A stretch of 64,000 bases of DNA from Granulicella sapmiensis. Lineage in GTDB: Bacteria; Acidobacteriota; Terriglobia; Terriglobales; Acidobacteriaceae. The stretch is taken from contig JAMFSR010000021.1 in assembly GCA_026225395.1 (NCBI GenBank), positions 248,001 to 312,000 of the forward strand, written 5' to 3'. The notes beneath the pieces are model-generated. The model was not told where the DNA came from and searched no databases. It saw nothing but the letters and a program-made list of their open reading frames with translations. Positions 24,339 to 32,170 of the stretch are shown here, piece by piece (position 1 is the stretch's first letter; every line of letters starts with the position of its first letter). The translations under genes were made by a program, and so were the position numbers.

Positions 24339-25292
24339 ATGCGGTGTATGAATTATTCGTCGCGTCTCCTTCCCTTCTCTTCAGCCAAGGCTCCGGCCGC
24401 GCCGACCCAGGCCGTGGCCGCGTCCGGACTGGATGGGACGAGCGCGGCGGTTGCGGAGCTCCGGTCAAAGCTGCTGCGGGTGGCTCCTTACTTTCGGACG
24501 GTGCTGCTGACAGGTGAGATGGGAACGGGAGCGGCGTTCGCCGCGCGCGTGCTGCACGATCACTCGCCGTTTCGCAGCAAGCCGCTGAAGGTTCTGGCTG
24601 CGGGGCCGGCGGAGGTTTACTTTGCTCCGGATAGTGCGGGGGTTCGCAGCCCGAATGGCGTGGTGTTTGTGGAAGAGCTGGCGAAGCTTTCGCGGACGGC
24701 GCAGGCGGGGCTGTTGCATCTGGTGCGGGTTCGTGGGCCGAGGGCGGTGTGCGTGATCGCCTTTGCGCCGAACGATCTGCGGGCGCTGGTGAGCGCCGGG
24801 AGTTTTTCCGGGGAGCTGGCGGCGGCGCTTGGCGGGTTGCGGATTGCCCTGCCTTCGTTGCGGGATCGGCGTGAAGATATTCCGACACTGCTGATGGAAA
24901 TCCTGTCCCGAACGGCCGCGAAGCTGGGACGGACGGAGCCGCTGTTGGGTGAGGACTTTGTGAAGGCGGCTTGCAACTTTGCGTGGCCACGGAATCTCGA
25001 CCAGATGGGCGAGGTGGTGGCGTGGCTGCTGAGCCACCGGGCGGCAAGCGAATTGCATCGTGACGACTTTGAGGCTGCCTCCGAGGCCTGTGAGCCGCGG
25101 ATGGCCGGCACAACGAAGCCGGTGCGGATGGCACGACTGGAGGAGATGGTGCAGGAACATATTCGGGCGGTGCTGCTGGCGTGCGAGGGCAACAAGCTGC
25201 GGGCGGCGGAGATATTGGGCATCAGCCGGTCGACGCTGTATCGCATGCTGGATGCTGCTGCGGTGAATGGTTTTTTGCGCCGCGCAGGCTAG
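24339..25292 (+). CDS. Degenerate NtrC-like AAA+ regulator with Fis-type HTH
   Basis: 317 residues with the layout of a sigma-54 enhancer-binding protein but with lost ATPase residues. Walker A reads GEMGTGAAFAARVLH, with Ala where Lys is required; the GAFTGA sigma-54 contact loop is absent; the Walker B region is VVFVEELAKLSRTAQAGLLHLV. LPSLRDRREDIPTLLMEIL and a C-terminal Fis helix-turn-helix (NKLRAAEILGISRSTLYRML) remain. It probably binds DNA without acting as a sigma-54 activator. Upstream of proC by 50 bases, but with no evident link to proline. Confidence 0.8.
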   Translation: MRCMNYSSRLLPFSSAKAPAAPTQAVAASGLDGTSAAVAELRSKLLRVAPYFRTVLLTGEMGTGAAFAARVLHDHSPFRSKPLKVLAAGPAEVYFAPDSAGVRSPNGVVFVEELAKLSRTAQAGLLHLVRVRGPRAVCVIAFAPNDLRALVSAGSFSGELAAALGGLRIALPSLRDRREDIPTLLMEILSRTAAKLGRTEPLLGEDFVKAACNFAWPRNLDQMGEVVAWLLSHRAASELHRDDFEAASEACEPRMAGTTKPVRMARLEEMVQEHIRAVLLACEGNKLRAAEILGISRSTLYRMLDAAAVNGFLRRAG

Positions 25293-25342
25293 AACGCTCG
25301 TAAGTTGATACGGCTGCGTTCAGGGTTTGATAGCCTTGCTGC

Positions 25343-26197
25343 ATGCCTTTGACCAGTAAGAGCGAACGATTGAAGACCGGAGTGAGTGCGGACCTGCGCG
25401 TGGCGTTGTTGGGCACCGGGAAGATGGGTGGGATTCTGCTGCAGGGGTTTCTGCAGGCAGGTTTGCTGGAGCCGGAGCAGATTGCGGCGACGGTGGCGCA
25501 TGAAGAGCGGGCGAAGGACATCTCCGAGCAGCTTGGCGTTACGGTGGGAACAAGCAATATTGACGCCGCGCGTGGGGCGAACGTGGTGTTGCTGGGCGTA
25601 AAGCCGTACCAGATAGCCGCGGTGACGGCGGAGATCAAGCCGGTGCTGGAGCCGGATGTGCTGCTGATTTCGTTTGCTGCTTCTGTGAAGACTCGGGCGA
25701 TTGAGGATGCTGCGGGCGGGACCGCTGCGGTGATTCGCGCGATGCCGAATACGCCTTCGGCCGTGGGTGCTGGCGTTACGGCGCTTTGTCGCGGGCGGTT
25801 CGTGAGCGAAGAGCAGTTGGAGATTGCGCAGAAGATTTTTGCGACCGTGGGCCGGACGGTTGTTGTGGATGAGAAGCACATGGATGCGGTGACCGGGCTT
25901 TCGGGGTCGGGGCCGGCGTTCCTGTACATCATCATTGAAGCGTTGGCAGAGGCTGGCGTGAACGTTGGGCTGCCGCGGGATATTGCTACGCTGCTGGCGG
26001 CGCAGACGACGTATGGCTCGGCGAAGATGGTGCTGGAGACCGGATCTCATCCGGCACTGCTGAAGGATGAAGTGACGACTCCGGGCGGATGCACGGTGGA
26101 TGGGATTCTGGAGCTTGAAGCGGGCGGGCTGCGGATTACGCTGCTGAAGGCTGTGAAGCGCGCGGCGGAGCGGGCGAAAGAGCTGGCCGGTAATTGA
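25343..26197 (+). CDS. proC: Pyrroline-5-carboxylate reductase
   Basis: 284 residues. Rossmann motif VALLGTGKMGGILLQGF, VLLGVKPYQIAAV, IRAMPNTPSAVGAGVTAL, and the C-terminal signature VTGLSGSGPAFLYIIIEALAEAGVNVGLPRDIA with SHPALLKDEVTTPGGCTVDGILELE. It makes proline from pyrroline-5-carboxylate with NAD(P)H in the cytosol. About 15 residues precede the usual N-terminus, so GTG 25382 is an alternative start. Confidence 0.95.
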   Translation: MPLTSKSERLKTGVSADLRVALLGTGKMGGILLQGFLQAGLLEPEQIAATVAHEERAKDISEQLGVTVGTSNIDAARGANVVLLGVKPYQIAAVTAEIKPVLEPDVLLISFAASVKTRAIEDAAGGTAAVIRAMPNTPSAVGAGVTALCRGRFVSEEQLEIAQKIFATVGRTVVVDEKHMDAVTGLSGSGPAFLYIIIEALAEAGVNVGLPRDIATLLAAQTTYGSAKMVLETGSHPALLKDEVTTPGGCTVDGILELEAGGLRITLLKAVKRAAERAKELAGN

Positions 26198-26251
26198 ACG
26201 CTGTGGCGTAGATCACATCGTTGAAGCTGCGATGCGCCGTATCATCGAAGC

Positions 26252-27382
26252 ATGAGTGAACTGGTGCGTGCGTTAAGGTCAGGACGATGGCTTTCGGGCT
26301 ACGCGGCGTGCGTGCTGGCGTTCATGGTGGTGGTGATTCTTGAAGGTGCGGTGGTTCGCGCTACAGGCTCAGGTGCTGGGTGTGGGAACCACTGGCCGCT
26401 TTGCAATGGTGAGGTGATTCCGCATCATCCGCGCATTGCCACGATGATTGAGTTTGCGCACCGGTCGTTGACGGGGATTCTTTCTACGCTGGTGATCTTG
26501 CTGATTGTTTGGGCGTTCGTTGCGCGCGAGCGTGGGACGCGGGTGCGGCTGGCGGCGAAGTGGGTTGGAGTGTTGCTCGTGACCGAGGCGCTGCTCGGGG
26601 CAGTGCTGGTGAAGGGTGCTTATGTGGAGAAAAACGCTTCGGACATGCGGGTGTTCGTGCAGTGTATTCACTTTACGAACACGATGTTGCTTGTCGCGGC
26701 GCTGGCGTTGACGTGGTGGTGGGCGCGGGAACGTGAGGGGGTGGAAACGAGAGGCATACCCCCGGGGCTAAAGCCCGGATTCTTGCAGGGCTTGAATGCC
26801 GGGGCTGAAGCCCCGGCCTACCGGGACGTGGCACACCACGATACGGCATATCAGGATGTGGCGTCCCGGGACGCGGCATACAGGGACGTCGCACACAGGA
26901 ACTCGGTATACCGGACTGGCGAGAATGTGGCACTTGACCGAAGTGTGGCGTGGATGTCCGTGGTGGCTACGCTGGTGGTGGGGGCAACGGGGTCCGTGGC
27001 GGCGTTGGCGGACACGCTGTTCCCTGCACCGAGCTTGCGGACTGGGTTGATGGAGGACTTTTCGAAGACGGCGCCGTTGCTGGTGAGGATGCGGTGGGTG
27101 CATCCGGCGGCGGCTTTGGTGGGCGTGGCTTGTGTGGGCTGGTTGTGCATTCGTGCTCGCGGGACCGCAGTGACGTGGCTTGGGGCACTGATGGTGCTGC
27201 AGTTAGCGTTGGGTGTGGCGGATGTGTTGTTGCTGGTGCCTACGTGGATGCAGGTGCTGCATTTGCTGGGAGCGGATCTGTATTGGATTGCGCTGGTGGC
27301 TGTAGCAGCAGAGGTTTTGTGGCCGGGGCTGGAAGCCAGGGCTAAAGCCACTGCTCACGTTACGCAGTATTTAGCGGGCTGA
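26252..27382 (+). CDS. ctaA: Heme A synthase (CtaA/COX15) with an in-frame repeat insert
   Basis: 376 residues. Eight membrane helices are expected; the conserved features are the cysteine pair in GAGCGNHWPLC, His in EFAHRSLTG, CIHFTNT, RWVHPAAAL and LHLLGADL, which ligate heme B and heme O/A. The enzyme oxidises heme O to heme A for cytochrome oxidase. Residues about 166-228, between the two four-helix halves, are foreign: a palindromic repeat plus three 10-residue tandem units (YRDVAHHDTA, YQDVASRDAA, YRDVAHRNSV). The C-terminal 15 residues also come from repeat DNA. The frame is preserved, so the gene is probably still active. Confidence 0.9.
   Translation: MSELVRALRSGRWLSGYAACVLAFMVVVILEGAVVRATGSGAGCGNHWPLCNGEVIPHHPRIATMIEFAHRSLTGILSTLVILLIVWAFVARERGTRVRLAAKWVGVLLVTEALLGAVLVKGAYVEKNASDMRVFVQCIHFTNTMLLVAALALTWWWAREREGVETRGIPPGLKPGFLQGLNAGAEAPAYRDVAHHDTAYQDVASRDAAYRDVAHRNSVYRTGENVALDRSVAWMSVVATLVVGATGSVAALADTLFPAPSLRTGLMEDFSKTAPLLVRMRWVHPAAALVGVACVGWLCIRARGTAVTWLGALMVLQLALGVADVLLLVPTWMQVLHLLGADLYWIALVAVAAEVLWPGLEARAKATAHVTQYLAG
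26757..26908. repeat. Palindromic and 30-bp tandem repeats inside ctaA
   Basis: Two hairpins, GGGCTAAAGCCC (26765-26776) and GCCGGGGCTGAAGCCCCGGC (26798-26817), are followed by three 30-base units (26819-26908) encoding YRDVAHxDxA-like decapeptides. A further related palindrome, GCGGGCTGAAGCCCGC, spans the ctaA stop near 27375-27392. The arrangement suggests invasion of the gene by a mobile intergenic repeat. Confidence 0.8.
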
Positions 27383-27505
27383 AGCCCGCTGCTAATCCGA
27401 AGACAACAACGGCAACAGCCTTGACGCAAAGTTCGCAAAGGAAAGCGCCAAATTTCGCAAAGTTCTTGCGAGGTTTGGCGCTTTGGGTTTTCCTTTGAGT
27501 GCGGT

Positions 27506-28921
27506 TTAGCTGTCGGAGGTGATGCTGGTCAGGTCTTGTGAGGAGGACGTGACGCACTGCTCGTCGGCGATGCTGAGGTGCTTGTCGAGGATGGAGATGC
27601 CGAAGTCCAGCTCTTCCTTCGTGACGATGAGCGGCGGCGCGATGACGAAGTGCGAGACCCAGGCCTGGATGCTGACGCCGTCGGCGAACATTTTTGCGGC
27701 GATCTGGTCGACGAGTAGCGGTGTCTTGCCATCGACCTTCTGCGCGTAGGTGTTGAAGGGTTCTTTCGTCTCGCGGTTCTTGACGAGATCGACGGCCCAG
27801 AAGAGGCCTTTGCCGCGGACGTCGCCGATGCTTGGGTGCTTGGCTTTGAGTTCGTTCAGCTTGGCTTCTACGTAGGGCGCTAGTTCGGCGGCGCGGTCTA
27901 CGAGGTTGAGGCGCTGCATCTCGTGGATGGTGGCGACGGCCGGAGCGAGCGTCATCGGGTGGGCTTCGTAGGTGTGGCCGTGGGCGAAGTAGTGATCGAT
28001 GAAGAAGTCAGCGATCTTCTGTGTGGTAGCGCAGAGGCCGAGCGGAACGTAGGCCGAGGTAATTCCCTTGGCCGTGACGAGGATGTCGGGCTTGACGCCC
28101 CAATTGTCCATGGCGAACCATTTGCCTGTGCGGCCCCAGCCGGTCATGACTTCGTCGGCAATGAGCAGGACGCCGTACTCGTCACAGATCTTGCGGATCT
28201 TCGGGAAGTACTCGTCGGGTGGGACTAGGATGCCGTTGGTGCCGACGATGGGCTCCATGATGACGGCGGCGACGTCGGACTCGTTGCGGATCATGTGCTC
28301 GATGTAGTCGGCACAGGCGATGCCGCACTGCGGATAGGTGTGCTTGATGGGGCAGCGGTAGCAGTTGGTCTCAGGCGCGAAGACGATGCCAGGGCCTTTG
28401 CCTCCGGGCTCCATGGCCCAGCGACGCGGATCGCCTGTAGCAGCGATGCTTCCGGTGGTCGATCCGTGATAGCTGCGGTAGCGCGCGATGATTTTCGACT
28501 TGCCTGTGTACATGCGAGCGATCTTGAAGGCGGCTTCGTTGGCTTCGGTGCCGGAGGTCGTGAAGAAGAACTTGCTGAGTCCTTCGGGGAGGACTTCGAG
28601 CAGGAGCTTGGAGAGCTCGGCGCGTGTGGCCGTGGCGTAGCCGGGCATGGCGTAGGGGAGCTCTTCGGCCTGTTGCTTGATGGCGTCGATGACGGCCTGG
28701 TTCTTATGGCCGAGGTTGACGCACATGAGCTGCGAGGAGAAGTCGAGATACTTCTTGCCGTTGCCATCGAAGATGTGACAGTCCTTGGCGTCGGTGATGA
28801 GCATGGGGTTCCATGCCTTCTGGTAGCGCCAGGTGCCGTAGTTGTGCTGCTTGGTAAGCGCGGTGATCTCTTCGGCAGTCATGCCGTGCATCAGTTCAGG
28901 GAGTGTTTCTGTGGGACTCAT
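27506..28921 (-). CDS. Class III PLP-dependent aminotransferase
   Basis: 471 residues. SGTEANEAAFKIARMYTGK and YRSYHGSTTGSIAATGDPRRW bind cofactor phosphate and ring, VLLIADEVMTGWGRTGKWF carries the Asp that contacts the pyridine nitrogen, and the Schiff-base lysine is in ILVTAKGITSAYVPLG. Closest in feel to beta-alanine or taurine:pyruvate-type omega-aminotransferases. As the last gene of the pyrimidine operon, a role in deaminating beta-alanine or 3-aminoisobutyrate is likely. GAGG precedes the ATG. Confidence 0.88.
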   Translation of the reverse strand: MSPTETLPELMHGMTAEEITALTKQHNYGTWRYQKAWNPMLITDAKDCHIFDGNGKKYLDFSSQLMCVNLGHKNQAVIDAIKQQAEELPYAMPGYATATRAELSKLLLEVLPEGLSKFFFTTSGTEANEAAFKIARMYTGKSKIIARYRSYHGSTTGSIAATGDPRRWAMEPGGKGPGIVFAPETNCYRCPIKHTYPQCGIACADYIEHMIRNESDVAAVIMEPIVGTNGILVPPDEYFPKIRKICDEYGVLLIADEVMTGWGRTGKWFAMDNWGVKPDILVTAKGITSAYVPLGLCATTQKIADFFIDHYFAHGHTYEAHPMTLAPAVATIHEMQRLNLVDRAAELAPYVEAKLNELKAKHPSIGDVRGKGLFWAVDLVKNRETKEPFNTYAQKVDGKTPLLVDQIAAKMFADGVSIQAWVSHFVIAPPLIVTKEELDFGISILDKHLSIADEQCVTSSSQDLTSITSDS

Positions 28922-28923
28922 AG

Positions 28924-30366
28924 TTATGCCTCTTGCGGTGCTGCTGGAATTAAGTTTACTTCGGTTTGTTGACGGCGGACGTGGCCGAGCATGAGCAGAT
29001 AGTAGATGGCGCCCGAGAGGAAGAAGCCGACGAACCAGGCCATGGTGAAGAGGTCCTGGAAGCGCGGGACGAACTTGCCGACGAGCGCGGCACCGACGCC
29101 GACCAGGAGTGCAAAGATCGCAACGAGGTTGAAGCCGTTGCGGTACTCATAGATACCGCCGCGGCGATAGAGCGAGTACGTGTCGAGCTTGGTATGGCGG
29201 ACGAGGAAGTAGTCGGCAACCATGATGCCGGCTACAGGACCGAGCAGGCCGGAATAATCGACCAGCCAGCCAAGATAATTGTGCGAGCTCGAGACCAAAC
29301 GCCACGGCATGATGAGCAGGCCGAGCGAGCCTGTGATGAGGCCGCCGGTGCGGAAGCTGATGAACCTCGGCGCGAGGTTGGAGAAGTCGTTCGAGGGGCC
29401 AACGACGTTGGCACCGATGTTGACGTTAAGCGTCGCGACCAGCAGCGCGATGAGGCCGAGGAAGGCAACCAGTGGCTGGTGGAACCTGCCGAGGAGTTCC
29501 ACGGGACTCCAGATGGGATGGCCGAAGACGACGGTAGACGCAGACGTAACGGCGATACCGAGGAACGAGTAAAGCACCATCGCGACGGGAAGGCCGATGG
29601 CCTGGCCGACGATTTGCGCGTCCTGATTTTTAGCGTAGCGGGTGAAGTCGGGGATGTTGAGCGAAAGTGTAGCCCAGTAGCCGACCATCGCGGTGAGTGC
29701 CGGGAAGAAGACGCGGAGGAAAGCGCGGTTGCTTGTGAAGCTGCTGGGCGCGGCGAGCATGGGGCCGAGACCGCCGGCCTTGTGGTACATGAAGATCAGC
29801 AGCGTGAGCGACATGATAACCATGAAGGGCGCGGAGTAGCTCTGGAGGAAACGGATAGACTCTACGCCACGCCAGACGACGTACATGTTGAGCGACCAGA
29901 AGAGGATGAAGCAGACGCCTGGTACCCAGGGCATATCAATGGTGCGCGGTGAGAGCACATTGATCATCTGCGCGATGGCCGTGCCGCCGATCCAGGATTG
30001 AATGCCGAACCATCCACAGGCGACGATGGCGCGCAGGATGGCGGGAATGTTCGCGCCGAGCGGGCCGAACGATGCGCGGACGAAGACCGGGAACGGGATG
30101 CCATACTTGGTGCCGGCGTGGGCGTTGAGCAGCATCGGGATGAGCACGATGAGGTTGCCAAGCAGGATGGTGCCAACGGCCTGCTTCCAGTTCATGCCGC
30201 CGGCGATGAGCGACGCGGCAAGCATGTAGGTGGTGACCTCCATGGACATGGAGAACCAGAGCGCGAGGTAGTTATAGGTGGACCATGTGCGCTGCGAAGG
30301 CTGCGTGGGCGCGAGGTCGTCGTTGTAGAGGCGCGCGTCGGGCGCGTACTCGTGGCCGTACTCCAT
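28924..30366 (-). CDS. NCS1-family nucleobase/hydantoin permease
   Basis: 480 residues, about twelve helices, with the NCS1 N-terminal text LYNDDLAPTQPSQRTWSTYNYLALWFSMSMEVTTYMLAASL and GWFGIQSWIGGTAI, PDFTRYAK, and NIGANVVGPSNDFSNLAP. It probably imports uracil, thymine, allantoin or hydantoins. ATG 30366 has no ribosome binding site; a CTG at 30405 in the same frame has GGAGG six bases before it and overlaps the stop of the preceding gene, so the true protein may have 13 extra N-terminal residues. Two bases separate it from the aminotransferase gene. Confidence 0.9.
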   Translation of the reverse strand: MEYGHEYAPDARLYNDDLAPTQPSQRTWSTYNYLALWFSMSMEVTTYMLAASLIAGGMNWKQAVGTILLGNLIVLIPMLLNAHAGTKYGIPFPVFVRASFGPLGANIPAILRAIVACGWFGIQSWIGGTAIAQMINVLSPRTIDMPWVPGVCFILFWSLNMYVVWRGVESIRFLQSYSAPFMVIMSLTLLIFMYHKAGGLGPMLAAPSSFTSNRAFLRVFFPALTAMVGYWATLSLNIPDFTRYAKNQDAQIVGQAIGLPVAMVLYSFLGIAVTSASTVVFGHPIWSPVELLGRFHQPLVAFLGLIALLVATLNVNIGANVVGPSNDFSNLAPRFISFRTGGLITGSLGLLIMPWRLVSSSHNYLGWLVDYSGLLGPVAGIMVADYFLVRHTKLDTYSLYRRGGIYEYRNGFNLVAIFALLVGVGAALVGKFVPRFQDLFTMAWFVGFFLSGAIYYLLMLGHVRRQQTEVNLIPAAPQEA

Positions 30367-30401
30367 GTCGCTATCGAGTGCGATGTTTCGTGAGGGCGGG
30401 T

Positions 30402-31823
30402 TCAGGTGAGACCTCCTGCATTAGCTTCGCGTTTCAGAAACTTGCCGCGGCCGGTAGCGCCGAGGAACTTGCCGGGCTGCGTAGTGTTATCCACGACGAG
30501 CTCGCCGCGGGAGAAGACCTTGGCGGCGTTTCCCTTGACCTTCCAGCCTTCAAACATGGAGTAGTCGGTGGCCATGCACTGGGTTGCGGCGGAGATGGTG
30601 TAGTCGACGTTGGGGTCCCAGAGGAGGATGTCGGCGTCAAGGCCTTCCTTGATGCTTCCCTTTTGGTTAGCCATGCCGAAGATGCGGGCGGGTGCAGTTG
30701 ACGCGAGGTCCACGAACTTCTCGGGGGTGATGCGGCCCTGATTGACGCCGAAGTGCCAGAGGATCTGGAGGCGGTTTTCGATGCCGGGGCCGCCGTTAGG
30801 GATCTTGCGGAAGTCGCCTTTGCCGAGCGCCTTCTGATCCATGCGGAACGGGCAGTGGTCGGTGGAGACGACAGAGAGTGAGCCATCGGCTAGTGCGGCC
30901 CAGAGAGGGTCCTGATTCCACTTTTCGCGGAGTGGAGGGGTGAAGACGAACTTGGCTTCGTCCCAGCTCTTGCCGGGCATCTGCTCTTCGATGGAGAGGA
31001 CGAGGTATTGCGTGCAGGTTTCGGCGAGAGCTTTGGCGCCGCGGGCTTGCATGAACTTGAGCGCGGCGAGGGAGTCTTCGTTGGAGAGATGCACGATGTA
31101 GACGGAGCAGCCTGCCATGTCGGCGAGGGCGATGCTGCGGTGGGTGGCTTCGGCTTCGGCTTTGGGGCTGCGCGAAAGTGCGTGGTAGTGGGGTTCGGTA
31201 TGGCCGGCGGCTATGGTCTGGGCGACGACGATGTCGATGGCGCTGCCGTTCTCGGCGTGGATGCAACAGAGCGCGTTGAGCGAGGCGGCTTTCTGCATGA
31301 CCTGGAACATGAGGCCGTCGTCGATCATGAGGACGCCTGGATAGGCCATGAAGAGCTTGAAGGAGGTGATGCCGAAAGCGACCATATCTTCGAGCTCGGC
31401 GAGGCCGGCGGCGGTCGAGCCGGTCTTGTTGGGGTCGAGATCGGTGACGGCCATGTGGAGCGAGAAGTCGATGCAGGCTTTGTTGTTGGACTTGGCGAGC
31501 CAGGTGGTGAGGGCTTCGGCCATGGTGTGGCCCTGGGACTGGAGAGCGAAGTCGATGACGGTGGTAGTGCCACCGACGGCTGCGGCCTGCGTGCCGGTGG
31601 TGTAGTCGTCGGCGGAGGTGGTACCGCCGAAGGGCATGTCTAAGTGCGTGTGGACGTCGATGCCGCCGGGCATGACGAGGAGGTTGGTGGCGTCGACGAG
31701 GGTGTGGCCAGTGGGGTCGATGCTGGGCGCGACTTTGATGATGCGCTCGCCTTCGATGAGGACATCGAGCTTTTGGCTGTAAGTGGAGCTGACGACGGTG
31801 CCGTTTTTGATCAGGGTTCCCAT
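30402..31823 (-). CDS. hydA: Dihydropyrimidinase / D-hydantoinase
   Basis: 473 residues, amidohydrolase fold. Metal ligands: GGIDVHTHLDMPF, the carboxylated lysine in ITSFKLFMAYPG, CIHAENG, VYIVHLSN and VVSTDHCPF. It opens dihydrouracil or dihydrothymine (or hydantoins) to N-carbamoyl-beta-amino acids. It lies between preA and the permease on one transcript, so the pyrimidine role is favoured. Length and motifs are normal. Confidence 0.93.
   Translation of the reverse strand: MGTLIKNGTVVSSTYSQKLDVLIEGERIIKVAPSIDPTGHTLVDATNLLVMPGGIDVHTHLDMPFGGTTSADDYTTGTQAAAVGGTTTVIDFALQSQGHTMAEALTTWLAKSNNKACIDFSLHMAVTDLDPNKTGSTAAGLAELEDMVAFGITSFKLFMAYPGVLMIDDGLMFQVMQKAASLNALCCIHAENGSAIDIVVAQTIAAGHTEPHYHALSRSPKAEAEATHRSIALADMAGCSVYIVHLSNEDSLAALKFMQARGAKALAETCTQYLVLSIEEQMPGKSWDEAKFVFTPPLREKWNQDPLWAALADGSLSVVSTDHCPFRMDQKALGKGDFRKIPNGGPGIENRLQILWHFGVNQGRITPEKFVDLASTAPARIFGMANQKGSIKEGLDADILLWDPNVDYTISAATQCMATDYSMFEGWKVKGNAAKVFSRGELVVDNTTQPGKFLGATGRGKFLKREANAGGLT
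30403..30417 (-). promoter_or_regulatory. Strong ribosome binding site before a possible CTG start
   Basis: AGGAGGT, then six bases, then CTG whose last two bases fall in the TGA stop of the dihydropyrimidinase gene (CTGA). The frame is that of the NCS1 permease. It is the only Shine-Dalgarno sequence near that gene's start. Confidence 0.55.
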
Positions 31824-31838
31824 GGTATATCTCGTGTT

Positions 31839-32123
31839 CTATACGGCGGCTCTATGCGCGATACGTTTTTGAATGAAACGAACAACAAAGAAATAGAAAG
31901 CGGTGTTAAAAATCAGATACAAGAGTTCTAAGATAATTTTCGCGGCGCCGTCCTCGGGACCCGTCTGACTAATCATCAGGTATACCAATCCACCGGGAAA
32001 GCCGAGCAATGTAAAGGTAAGACTAAAGTGCAAGTATCCCCATCCGCACAAACAGGAAAATCCAATTGCGATAAGTAACGCAATGACTTTCGATAGAAGA
32101 GAGTTCCTGTTACCGCGATCCAT
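31839..32123 (-). CDS. Small membrane protein of unknown function
   Basis: 94 residues with about three hydrophobic helices (VIALLIAIGFSCLCGWGYLHF, FTLLGFPGGLVYLMIS, ILELLYLIFNTAFYFFVV) and a basic C-terminus. ATG 32123 was preferred because GAGG lies 11 bases before it; GTG 32135 is the alternative. Base composition is visibly more AT-rich than the flanking operon genes, so it may be a later insertion between preA and hydA. Family not recognised. Confidence 0.55.
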   Translation of the reverse strand: MDRGNRNSLLSKVIALLIAIGFSCLCGWGYLHFSLTFTLLGFPGGLVYLMISQTGPEDGAAKIILELLYLIFNTAFYFFVVRFIQKRIAHRAAV

Positions 32124-32170
32124 AAGGAATTGCACCTCGACAGGTAAAGCTATGCTCCTTCAACGCGATC

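Noticed and set aside
23635-25134. Minus-strand frame of 499 codons opposite the bacilliredoxin and NtrC-like genes
   Set aside because: Pro/Ser/Arg-rich shadow text; both plus-strand genes are well supported.
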